The position numbers and the translations under genes were made by a program. Positions 36,921 through 44,084 of a stretch of 44,084 bases of DNA are shown piece by piece. Source of the DNA: Acidobacteriaceae bacterium (lineage in GTDB: Bacteria; Acidobacteriota; Terriglobia; Terriglobales; Acidobacteriaceae); contig PLBY01000039.1 in assembly GCA_003134655.1 (NCBI GenBank), positions 1-44,084 on the forward strand, read 5' to 3'. The number at the start of each line of letters is the position of its first letter. Position 1 is the stretch's first letter. The notes beneath the pieces were generated by a model. It did not search any database. It saw only the letters and a program-made list of their open reading frames with translations, and was not told where the DNA came from.

Positions 36921-38651
36921 CTAGCGCAAGCTTCCCGTGGTCGCATTGACCGGGTTGCCGATGGCTTCGCCCGACACAAGAAGCTCAACTCTGCGGTTCT
37001 GCTGCCGTCCCGCGGAGTTATCGTTGGACGCTACCGGCAGCGTGTTGCCGAAGCCTTTGGACGAAACCGAACTGGTCGATACTCCTTCTTGCACAAGGTA
37101 GTCGCGCACCGACCCCGCACGATTCTCCGACAGCGTTTGGTTCATGGAATCGCCGCCGACGTTATCCGTATAGCCGCCGACTTCGATGTTGAGTCCAGGG
37201 TAGGCCAGCAGAATGCCCGCGACTTTCGCCAGCTTCTCGCGTGCTCCCGGTTTCAACGAATACTTTCCGGTGTCAAACAAAACATCGGACATGCTAACGA
37301 TCAGTCCACGTGCGCTATCGCGAGTCTGAAGAATGGAATTCAGCTGCTCGGACAACTTCGCCCGTAGAGCCGCCTTGTCGGCTTCCGCGTCTTGGACGTT
37401 CTTCTGCGCCCTCAGCGTATCTGCGCGCGATTGGTCGGCATCCGCTTGAGCGGCTGAGAGTGCAGTTGCCGACGAGGCCTGGTTCTGCGCCATGTCTGAT
37501 TGGGCCCTTGCAGTCGCAGCTTGCGCGTCTGCAGCGTCATTGCGTGCTCTGGCCGCATCGGACCGAGCTTGAGCACTCGCGGCTTGCGCATTCACGGTGT
37601 CAGATTCCGCCTGAGCCTTGGCTGCTTGAGCCCTTGCGGTATCGGACTCGGCTTGCTCCTTGCGTCGGGTCGCCTCATCGGCCTGTCCTTGCGTTCGTGC
37701 CTGGGCATCAGCTGAATCCTGGCGTTCATTGGCCAGACGGACTTCGTCCATTTTCTTGACGGCGATCGCACGTGCATCTTCGGCAGTCTGCACTGCTTCG
37801 CGAGAGACCGCGATCAGCGGCTTGCGGCCCATGTGTTTGTTTATGGCTTCGGCATCTGCGGTATCCATCAACTGGACGGCGTGCCGATAGCTATCTGCGG
37901 CATACTGCTCGGCTCCCTCGGATTGAGCGATGCGCAGTGCATTCCGCGCCTCAAAGAACTCCAAGGGTAACTTGGCATTCAAGACCACCGGATCGAACTT
38001 GTAGCCGGTGGGAATGTATCCACCGCGCTCCATCAGTTCGTACTTTGCATTTACCGCTTCAGTCGTTCCCTTGGTTTCTTCACGAACCACGTTCTCGAGA
38101 ATCACAACATTGCTGGGCTGACGAACGGCGTAGTACGGCTCTGCGGTAACGATCAGCGCGAATGCCTGAAGATCCGTGGTGACGTTGAGTTTGCTGCGAT
38201 GGTTGCCGCCGAGCAGGACTTCACCCAGATTTACGGCGCGCCCTTCGGGCGAAATCGCCCACAGAACATATGTCAAGTACTCATTGCCGAACGTCGTCGG
38301 CTTTTGCAGGTTGCCGAATTCCGCTTCGATCGCAATGGACCCGCGTTTACTGTTGATCTCGGCGACACCGTTCGCTGAGGGCATCAGCTCGGTCCCGGCG
38401 AAATCCAGCTTCGAAGATCCGCTGCGGTGCTTATAATTTACCGCCTGTACACTGCGGCTGATCACGGTCACGCGGAACGTGGGAGTCGAACTCATGGGCT
38501 CGACTCTCAGAGTTGTTCGAGAATCGGTCTGAGCGACTGCGGGTAAACTCAGTGCAAGTGTGGCAGCGAACAGTAATATTGTCTTCAATGGAATAGTCCT
38601 CTGGCAGCTATCTGCCGGATGCATTGTCTTTGCATCAGTTGTGAGTTTCAT
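36921..38651 (-). CDS. OmpA-family cell-wall-binding protein with coiled coil
   Basis: A 576-residue envelope protein. A signal peptide (KTILLFAATLALSLPAVAQ, ~residues 23-41) precedes a beta-rich domain (~45-200, SRTTLRVEPMSSTPTFRVTV...EVLLGGNHRSKLN). An Ala/Gln/Arg-rich heptad region then forms a long coiled coil (~310-440, e.g. AQARSDAARARNDAADAQAA). The C-terminal OmpA domain (~455-565) has LFDTGKYSLKPGAREKLAKV, the peptidoglycan-binding GGYTDNVGG and NRRVELLV. It likely spans from the outer membrane or periplasm to peptidoglycan. ATG 38649-38651 with AAGGGA upstream. It lies 34 nt after the small membrane gene at 38686, and ends in its own terminator. Confidence 0.9.
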   Translation of the reverse strand: MKLTTDAKTMHPADSCQRTIPLKTILLFAATLALSLPAVAQTDSRTTLRVEPMSSTPTFRVTVISRSVQAVNYKHRSGSSKLDFAGTELMPSANGVAEINSKRGSIAIEAEFGNLQKPTTFGNEYLTYVLWAISPEGRAVNLGEVLLGGNHRSKLNVTTDLQAFALIVTAEPYYAVRQPSNVVILENVVREETKGTTEAVNAKYELMERGGYIPTGYKFDPVVLNAKLPLEFFEARNALRIAQSEGAEQYAADSYRHAVQLMDTADAEAINKHMGRKPLIAVSREAVQTAEDARAIAVKKMDEVRLANERQDSADAQARTQGQADEATRRKEQAESDTARAQAAKAQAESDTVNAQAASAQARSDAARARNDAADAQAATARAQSDMAQNQASSATALSAAQADADQSRADTLRAQKNVQDAEADKAALRAKLSEQLNSILQTRDSARGLIVSMSDVLFDTGKYSLKPGAREKLAKVAGILLAYPGLNIEVGGYTDNVGGDSMNQTLSENRAGSVRDYLVQEGVSTSSVSSKGFGNTLPVASNDNSAGRQQNRRVELLVSGEAIGNPVNATTGSLR

Positions 38652-38685
38652 GGAACTGGTCCCTTCTTAGCTGCTTCGCGGTACC

Positions 38686-38880
38686 TCAACCTTTTCCGAT
38701 GTGGACCGTGGAGAGGGAGTGAAACAGCCCAAAAACATTCAATAGCCAAAGAACCACGGCAATCACCACGACGCCGTTCAGGATGGACTTGATAGATCCC
38801 TGCATGGGGATGAAGCGATTCACCAGCCACAGCAGAACACCAACTACGATCAGAACTTCCACGAGTTGAATCAAAGGCAT
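38686..38880 (-). CDS. Small two-helix membrane protein
   Basis: A 64-residue inner-membrane protein with two hydrophobic helices (VEVLIVVGVLLWLVNRFIP and ILNGVVVIAVVLWLLNVFGLF), the second preceded by SIKS. It resembles small bacterial membrane proteins in which the first helix ends LLWLVNRFIPM. ATG 38878-38880 with AAGGT ~7 nt upstream; the frame is open to 38913 but without a site. It lies directly upstream of the OmpA-family gene, suggesting an envelope-stress unit. Function unknown. Confidence 0.78.
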   Translation of the reverse strand: MPLIQLVEVLIVVGVLLWLVNRFIPMQGSIKSILNGVVVIAVVLWLLNVFGLFHSLSTVHIGKG

Positions 38881-39240
38881 GATCTTGACCTTCCTTGTTT
38901 GTTGCCGGGCCAACGCCCCTCATCCTCTGGAGGCATTGCCCGACTTCGATATTCGAGAGTCTTTAGGGCCAATCGTGCCCCGCCGCAAAGGTTTGGCGGC
39001 GGGCACGCGGATGAAGATTGCTGATTTGCTGGATGTGGCCGCTCTTCGTGACCTGGCCAGGACACGACCTGGGTGGCCTCGTGGTTAGAGCTGCGAGTCA
39101 GCCCTCGCGGCTCCGTCTACACACTCAGAAGATAATTAACAATGACAGGTTCATGATTGTGAGTCTGAGCAAGATAGCTCACATGGCAGAATCGAGTGCT
39201 CGACCGTGAAGCCGCGGCTCAGGTAGCGATGCCGGCGGGT
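38881..39240. other. Intergenic region, no gene recognised
   Basis: A 360-base gap. A hairpin (38975-39006) with arms GTGCCCCGCCGC (one bulged C) and GCGGCGGGCAC and a 9-nt loop is the only clear structure; it has no T tract on either strand, so it is not a standard terminator. Short open frames here lack ribosome sites and family features. Confidence 0.5.
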
Positions 39241-40248
39241 TCATAAATCCCCCGCTCGCTGGCGCCGGTCGCTACTGCCATTCGCATCCAGCCACTCCAG
39301 GAGAGAACGCACGCTGGACCGAGCTAGCGCGATCGCGCAGTCTGCTGCTCCGTAATAAATGTTGAGCATGTCACCATCGGCATCCATTGTGTAGCCACAG
39401 GGGAACACAACATCGTCAACGTCGCCGTGGCGCTCATACTCAGCTTCCGGCCCAAAGATCCACGAGTCTCCTCGGAGCAAGCATTTCTCCGGATTGTCCA
39501 ACTCGAAAAGGGCCAAGCCTAAGCGATAGAGACAACCCGAAGGCGTGTGCCGAACTCCGTGGTAGAACACCAGCCATCCTCTGGAAGTCTCAATGGGTGG
39601 CGGGGACAAGCCGATCTTGTTCGCGTCCCACCAGGCGCCGCGGCGAGCTTCCAACATGAGCCTGTGCCTGCCCCAATAGCGCAGGTCGGGAGAATAGGAA
39701 ATCCACATGTGTGACCCAAGCGTCGTCATCGGACGATGAATCAGCGCCCAGCATCCGTCGATTCTGCGCGGCAGAAGTGAAGAGTCCTTGTCGTCCGGCG
39801 GCATAATTACGCCGTATCGTTCGAAGCTGCGAAAGTCTTTGGTTAGAGCCAACGACACGCCGGGGCCGCCGCGCGAATAGGAGGTGTAGGTAACGACGTA
39901 TTGCTGTAGTTCTGGGACGAACGTGATGCGAGGATCTTCAATGCCCCAGATTTCCTCCGGATAGTTCTTCGGGTCAGGCATCAATGTGGGCTCGCTGTCG
40001 ATTTGCCATCCATCGACGCCGTTTCGAGAGCGCGCGGCCGAAAGATGCGACAAACCGCGGCGATCTTCCACGCGGCAAAGCAGTAGAGTCGTACCATCTT
40101 CAAGTCGGGTCGCGCCCGCATTGAACACACTGTTGATAGGGTATGGCCAATCCTTGCTGGTCAGGATCGGGTTCGTGGGATGGCGATGAAGCAGGGGTTC
40201 GAAGGCAGTGCTCAGCAGGCTCACGTGCTGTTCTGCGGGTAAGGTCAT
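39241..40248 (-). CDS. GH130-like beta-mannoside phosphorylase/hydrolase
   Basis: A 335-residue five-bladed-propeller enzyme of the GH130 type. Marks include FNAGATRLEDGTTLLLCRVEDRRGLS, GIEDPRITFV (catalytic Asp), TSYSRGGPGVSLALT and FYHGVRHTPSGCLYRLG, with DDVVFPCGYT near the end. The family phosphorolyses or hydrolyses beta-mannosides; subfamily substrates (mannosyl-glucose, mannobiose, mannosyl-GlcNAc) cannot be told. No signal peptide, so cytoplasmic. ATG 40246-40248 overlaps the upstream glycosyltransferase stop in ATGA, hence translational coupling. Confidence 0.88.
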   Translation of the reverse strand: MTLPAEQHVSLLSTAFEPLLHRHPTNPILTSKDWPYPINSVFNAGATRLEDGTTLLLCRVEDRRGLSHLSAARSRNGVDGWQIDSEPTLMPDPKNYPEEIWGIEDPRITFVPELQQYVVTYTSYSRGGPGVSLALTKDFRSFERYGVIMPPDDKDSSLLPRRIDGCWALIHRPMTTLGSHMWISYSPDLRYWGRHRLMLEARRGAWWDANKIGLSPPPIETSRGWLVFYHGVRHTPSGCLYRLGLALFELDNPEKCLLRGDSWIFGPEAEYERHGDVDDVVFPCGYTMDADGDMLNIYYGAADCAIALARSSVRSLLEWLDANGSSDRRQRAGDL

Positions 40249-42665
40249 GAAAGGATTTCCTTTTGTTCTGGTTCTTGCAGTGAGTGCATTTCGAGAAGTG
40301 CCATCAGGAACGATAGGGTTGATTCTGCTCCCTGGTTCTCATTGGCGCGGTCGGGGTGCAAGCCGTCGCGGCAGCCGCCGGTGACGGAATCGTAAAGAGG
40401 CAGTTGCAGATCGTTGTCGCCGAGGAACCAATTGAAGGTCGACCAGGCTTCATTGCGCCAACGGCTGTCACCCGTTACGCGGTATGCCTCCAGACACGCA
40501 GAAACCGCACCTGCCGCTTCGATCGGTTGCTGATCGAAACGGGCCCTCTCGCCATCCTGGCGGTAGAAACCTTGCGAACCAATCGGCGTAAAGTGGCGGT
40601 TGACTTCGCAGTGCTGCGTTGTCGACAACCAATGCAGCGATTCGAGGCCGACGGAAACCATGCGATCATCCGAGCACGCCGAACCCGCCAGCAAAAGAGA
40701 TTGGGGGAATCTCGCGTTTCCGTAGGCCAGAACGTTCTCGAACCACTTCCAATCCGGCCGTCGGATTGACTCATACATTTTGAGCAGTCGTTGGCTGAGG
40801 GCGGATCGCACTTTCTGTGCGTCCCGATCACCGGGATACGAATTAAGGTATTCCTGAATTCCGATCAGGGTGTAAGCCCAGGCACGCGGGCTCGTGAATT
40901 CCAGCGCTGCGGGCAGAGAAAACTCAAACAAGCGCCCAGCCGCACCCCTGAATCCCTGATCATGGGACCGGCCTAGAACCGTACCCAGCGCCCACAGAGC
41001 GCGCCCATGAGAATCTTCCGAGCCTACGGGCTCGTTCCACCGCCGATCGTAGCGGAGAAAGTTCTTAAATCTGCCTTTCGTGGTGTTGAACGCATGCTCG
41101 AGGAACGACAGATAAAGGCCAGCAGAACTTGAGAGAGGCAAATTGGATCGCCCCACGTGCCCGCTCTGCACATGATCCTTTTCCACAGGCGCCTTGTCCC
41201 GAGGCTCCAGCAACACTGCAAGAATAAGAGCGCGGGCATTGTCGTCTGTGGTGTAACCCTCTCGGCGGTTCGGGATCGTGAAGATCGAGTGCTGCAGCAT
41301 GCCGGTATCGTCGGTGAGCCGGCGCAAATGATCCAGTTTCAACTCAGGCAGCCGACCCAGGGACTTCTCTGCAAGCCGGGCGGAGAACTGGACTTTCGGA
41401 CTCTCCATGCGATCCCTGCGGACGCGCGAAAAACTTTCCATATAACCCTGCGCCACTCGTTTCCAGACCATCTCCCGGGCGAACAGGTACGCACGTTTGC
41501 GCATGGCGTGGCGAATCGCAGGAGTGTCCAGAAGCTCAATCGCTTTTTGCGCCATCGCGTCGGGATTCTGGAATGGGACCAGCGCGCCTCTGCGATCGTC
41601 CAACAACTCGATCGCATGCCAGTACGGAGTCGAGATGATCGCTTTGCCCGCGCCCAATGCATAGGCAAGCGTGCCAGAGACCACCTGCGCCTCATGGCGA
41701 TAGGGAGTGATGTAAATGTCGGCGGCGCCAATGAACTCAACCATCTCCTCGGGGCTGACGAAGCGGTCGTGGAAGATCACTTGCGATTCCACGCCGATGT
41801 CCTTCGCCAACGCTTGCAAACTGGCTCGATACTTATCCCCCTCGCGACGGAGGATGTGGGGATGGGTCGCGCCTGCGACGATGTACACAACGTTCTTGTG
41901 TTTGGACAGAATCTGCGGCAACGCTTGAATTACGTTTTCGATCCCTTTATTCGGCGAAAGCAGGCCGAACGTGAGGAGTACTGCCTTGCCTTCCACCCCG
42001 AATCTGTCCTTATAGAAGTTCGGATCAAGAAAGGGCAGGTCCGGAACTCCATGGGGAACCATGTCGATTTTGCTACCGGGCACTTTGAAGATTTCCTGCA
42101 AGAATTGGGATGAGAGCTGGCTCATGACAATGAGGCGGTCCGACAACTCCGCGATCTCTTCCATGACCATCAACTGGTTGGGATCTGGCTCGCGCAGAAC
42201 TGTATGCAGCGTCGTCACTACGGGCATTTTCAAGCCTCGTAGCAGATGCAAAATATGGCTTCCGGCGTGGCCGCCGAAGATTCCATACTCGTGCTGCAGG
42301 CATACCATATCGATGTTGTTGAAGTTCAGGAATTCAGCTGCCTCCTGGTACGACTTCACCTCGTCCTGGTCGAGCGACCACCGCACCCGGGCGGGATAGT
42401 CGTAGCCTTCCTGAGTGTCGTTGACCGGGAGCGCCAACAGTCGGGCCGTTCCGTATTCTGCGGAAATGGCGCTGCACAGGTCCGTGGTGAACGTGGCGAT
42501 TCCACAATGTCGGGGAAGATAATTTCCGATCACTGCGATTCGGCTCGGCAGCGATGGCTTCGCGTGAAATCTTGTCCGAGGCGCTGCGGCCACTTCGTGC
42601 TCGATGGGCCGCGGGCTCACGACTTGCAGAAGCGGCTTGGATAGCAGTGTATTCGGTAGCGACAT
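40245..42665 (-). CDS. GT4 glycosyltransferase with C-terminal alpha-helical domain
   Basis: An 806-residue two-part protein. The N-terminal half is a GT-B retaining glycosyltransferase of the GT4 type: RIAVIGNYLPRHCGIATFTTDL, LQHEYGIFGGHAGSH, FGLLSPNKGIENVIQALPQI and the nucleotide-sugar region HEAQVVSGTLAYALGAGKAIIS. The second half (from about residue 430) is helical, with RLTDDTGMLQHSIFTIPNR, REGYTTDDNARAL, ENQGAESTLSF and GRALWALG patterns, like an (alpha/alpha)6 glycosidase-related fold. ATG 42663-42665 has AGGA upstream. With the GH130 gene (ATGA overlap), it suggests making and recycling a mannose-containing glycan. The pairing of both halves in one chain is unusual, and roles are inferred. 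Confidence 0.85.
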   Translation of the reverse strand: MSLPNTLLSKPLLQVVSPRPIEHEVAAAPRTRFHAKPSLPSRIAVIGNYLPRHCGIATFTTDLCSAISAEYGTARLLALPVNDTQEGYDYPARVRWSLDQDEVKSYQEAAEFLNFNNIDMVCLQHEYGIFGGHAGSHILHLLRGLKMPVVTTLHTVLREPDPNQLMVMEEIAELSDRLIVMSQLSSQFLQEIFKVPGSKIDMVPHGVPDLPFLDPNFYKDRFGVEGKAVLLTFGLLSPNKGIENVIQALPQILSKHKNVVYIVAGATHPHILRREGDKYRASLQALAKDIGVESQVIFHDRFVSPEEMVEFIGAADIYITPYRHEAQVVSGTLAYALGAGKAIISTPYWHAIELLDDRRGALVPFQNPDAMAQKAIELLDTPAIRHAMRKRAYLFAREMVWKRVAQGYMESFSRVRRDRMESPKVQFSARLAEKSLGRLPELKLDHLRRLTDDTGMLQHSIFTIPNRREGYTTDDNARALILAVLLEPRDKAPVEKDHVQSGHVGRSNLPLSSSAGLYLSFLEHAFNTTKGRFKNFLRYDRRWNEPVGSEDSHGRALWALGTVLGRSHDQGFRGAAGRLFEFSLPAALEFTSPRAWAYTLIGIQEYLNSYPGDRDAQKVRSALSQRLLKMYESIRRPDWKWFENVLAYGNARFPQSLLLAGSACSDDRMVSVGLESLHWLSTTQHCEVNRHFTPIGSQGFYRQDGERARFDQQPIEAAGAVSACLEAYRVTGDSRWRNEAWSTFNWFLGDNDLQLPLYDSVTGGCRDGLHPDRANENQGAESTLSFLMALLEMHSLQEPEQKEILS

Positions 42666-42840
42666 TGTGTTCCTGACTGCGATGAAGACGGTACCGCAAG
42701 GGCCAATTTGACCGAATGGACCCGAGAGCATCACCAGCGCTGGCTTTTGAGTTTGTCTCTTGTAGTATCCACCGAAAGCGCACTTCCGAACTGATCACTA
42801 TTGACCATCTTGTTGGCAAGCAACGGTGCATTGTGTAGCC

Positions 42841-42981
42841 ATGACGACGAAGCAGAAGCTGGCCTTGGCGGTTCGTTGCCCTACGTGTGGGGCAAAACCG
42901 GGAGAAAAATGCGAGTTGAGCACTGGTCTTCCGCGTACAGAACCACATCGGGACCGGCGCCTGGCGGGCTCGGAAAAGTGA
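42841..42981 (+). CDS. 46-residue zinc-finger-like small protein
   Basis: A short gene with the pattern C-x2-C...C...H: VRCPTCGAKPGEKCELSTG then LPRTEPHRDRRLAGSEK. This matches the small CPxCGAxPGExC...PHxxR zinc-finger group found as stand-alone genes or domain tails in several phyla. ATG 42841 has no clear ribosome site directly upstream. It is convergent with 42995-43441. Function unknown, possibly nucleic-acid or protein binding. Confidence 0.75.
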   Translation: MTTKQKLALAVRCPTCGAKPGEKCELSTGLPRTEPHRDRRLAGSEK

Positions 42982-42994
42982 ATGGCCTGGAAGC

Positions 42995-43441
42995 TCAGGC
43001 CAGCGCGAGTTCGGGGAGAGCTGAGCCGAGATGATCGAGTGCTTCGTGAACGAACACACCAGCTGCAACACATTCCTCTTGAGTAGGCGTCGAAATCTGG
43101 AGGAGTCCCTGCCGGCCACGGTTCACGGGAAGATTAAATTCGCTCTGGTGTTGCATCACAAACTCCAAAATGTGGGCCAGGCCTTCGGATTGATATCCAT
43201 TGTCGAAGCGAATGCCGGTGCCGTGGAATGTGGACGCTGACATCCAGTATTCACAAGCCAGAAGCCAATGGCCTCGGGTTAGGGATGACCAGACCTTCAG
43301 GTAATCCAGCGTGCCGGATGGAGCAAAGCCGTACTCAATATGAATCAGGCCAATTTGGTCTCCATGCACTAAGTCTGCCCAAGAGACGACAATCGCCGAT
43401 TCCAGTGTTCGCTCCAGGTCGGGATTTCCATTCGAGTCCAT
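42995..43441 (-). CDS. Hypothetical protein
   Basis: A 148-residue protein with mixed alpha/beta features (IEYGFAPSGTLDYLKVWSS, GHWLLACEYWMSASTFHGTG, GLAHILEFVMQH) and an acidic C-terminal helix. No signal peptide, no domain I recognise. ATG 43439-43441 sits 6 nt below the stop of the small membrane gene at 43448, so the two are probably co-transcribed. Confidence 0.7.
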   Translation of the reverse strand: MDSNGNPDLERTLESAIVVSWADLVHGDQIGLIHIEYGFAPSGTLDYLKVWSSLTRGHWLLACEYWMSASTFHGTGIRFDNGYQSEGLAHILEFVMQHQSEFNLPVNRGRQGLLQISTPTQEECVAAGVFVHEALDHLGSALPELALA

Positions 43442-43447
43442 AGCTTC

Positions 43448-43603
43448 TCACTTTCCGCGGGCGGGCCGATCTTTGTCATCATCCATCCGCCAGCGACTGC
43501 GTTGTTCAGTTCGGTCACGGGCACTTACGACCACAAGGAAACAACCGGCCAGGAACATCAAAGTAACAACCACCCCGATGTATAGGTCGATCCGTTCCGT
43601 CAA
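43448..43603 (-). CDS. Small single-helix membrane protein (TTG start)
   Basis: A 51-residue protein, TTG 43601-43603 with AGGAG ~7 nt upstream. One transmembrane helix (YIGVVVTLMFLAGCFLVVV) is followed by a basic then acidic tail (RDRTEQRSRWRMDDDKDRP). Function unknown. It is followed directly by the 42995-43441 gene. Confidence 0.7.
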   Translation of the reverse strand: MTERIDLYIGVVVTLMFLAGCFLVVVSARDRTEQRSRWRMDDDKDRPARGK

Positions 43604-43650
43604 AATATTACTCCTGCTTGTTGATGGCGAGATCTAACCCTCGCCGCAAC

Positions 43651-44082
43651 TCAACCGGTGGCCCATTCCGCATTATGCTGAAACGTCTGTCGGGCCTCGG
43701 TGCTATCGAGTTGGCAACTCTGTTGCATGTGCCGCGAATGTGCCGAAACGGTCACGTAGGGCACGCCCATAAAATGCTTGGCGACGATTCCCGTTATCTC
43801 AAGACTGTTGAAGTGTTGCGGCCGTACCTTCCGCAAAAGGCCCTGCAACGCGCTCTCGATCTTCGCCGCACCCACAGCGCCAAAGAACATCACCTTGACT
43901 TCTGCCGCCATGAAAAAGAAATTCCATCCGGCGGCGTGGATCTTGCGATCGAGAGCGAAGCTGTCCAGCACCTTCAGCACGCTCCAACTCCCGGAGCAGG
44001 GTTCACTCTCCAAGCCTAGAGGTTGTGTCATTCCGGGCCAGTCCTTCATCAAAATCGTGCCGACTTGAATTGTTGGTGGCAT
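43651..44082 (-). CDS. Conserved-looking hypothetical protein at right edge
   Basis: A 143-residue protein starting at ATG 44080-44082, two bases inside the window, so a longer N-terminus cannot be excluded. It has a central aromatic segment (HAAGWNFFFMAAEVKVMFFG) and a C-terminal region with VPYVTVSAHSRHMQQS. This pattern recalls acidobacterial hypothetical proteins without known function. It lies 47 nt upstream of the small membrane gene at 43448 and may be first in that three-gene unit. Confidence 0.7.
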   Translation of the reverse strand: MPPTIQVGTILMKDWPGMTQPLGLESEPCSGSWSVLKVLDSFALDRKIHAAGWNFFFMAAEVKVMFFGAVGAAKIESALQGLLRKVRPQHFNSLEITGIVAKHFMGVPYVTVSAHSRHMQQSCQLDSTEARQTFQHNAEWATG

Positions 44083-44084
44083 AG

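Noticed and set aside
38879..39088. A 69-codon plus-strand frame after the small membrane gene
   Set aside because: No ribosome site, no family resemblance, and it overlaps the start region of a better minus-strand gene.

Overview
The window looks like chromosomal DNA of an Acidobacteriota member (Terriglobia / subdivision 1, Koribacter-like). This is an inference from family content: an Oar-like TonB-dependent receptor with an N-terminal carboxypeptidase-regulatory fold, a secreted YxWxPGYW-repeat protein, DUF5666 and FecR-like proteins, DUF3309, BNR and GH38/GH130 enzymes, and many small acidobacterial-type hypothetical genes. I see no rRNA, tRNA, CRISPR array, transposase or phage gene.

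Layout. 1-1426: a KaiC-like RecA-fold ATPase running off the left edge, preceded on the minus strand by two tandem paralogues of unknown function. 1609-6091: a Crp/Fnr regulator, a HAD hydrolase, a zinc-ribbon/NTF2-fold protein, a TonB C-terminal-domain protein and a small secreted protein. 6314-12457: a metallophosphoesterase, TonB-dependent receptor and DUF5666 protein in one minus-strand group, divergent from a FecR-like gene broken by one extra base. 12492-20988: gltB-gltD (glutamate synthase) and threonine ammonia-lyase on the minus strand, divergent from a LysR regulator. 21101-22732: an aspartokinase behind a Thr/Ile-rich leader peptide and terminator. 22746-26656: a four-gene minus-strand operon for sulfite reductase, siroheme synthesis and APS/PAPS reductase, behind a Cys-rich leader peptide and terminator. 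27079-32785: alpha-mannosidase, ROK sugar kinase and a BNR/sialidase-fold protein in one plus-strand operon. 32885-44082: cold-shock protein, zinc-dependent phospholipase C-like protein with a DUF3309 partner, a YxWxPGYW-repeat gene interrupted by an in-frame TGA, an OmpA-family protein, a GH130/glycosyltransferase pair and several small genes.

The main discovery is a pair of transcription attenuators about 5.5 kb apart on opposite strands. Each has a 30-31 codon leader ORF packed with one amino acid type (9 Cys of 30 residues before sulfite reductase; 7 Thr and 4 Ile of 31 before aspartokinase). In both, the codon run is followed by a CTGG...GGG segment that can pair with the 5' arm of a downstream terminator, and the two terminators have nearly identical stems. 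The Cys unit also has a recognisable promoter (TTGACG-N17-TAGAAT) placed so that the leader mRNA would be almost leaderless. This suggests a reusable attenuator module whose leader codons were swapped to sense different amino acids.

Working together, the central block joins nitrogen assimilation (GltBD), aspartate-family flux (LysC, threonine deaminase) and sulfur assimilation (CysH, sulfite reductase, siroheme), so amino-acid-sensing attenuation suits the genes it precedes. The flanks serve the envelope and polysaccharide use: mannoside hydrolysis and phosphorolysis, sugar phosphorylation, TonB-linked uptake and an OmpA-type cell-wall anchor.
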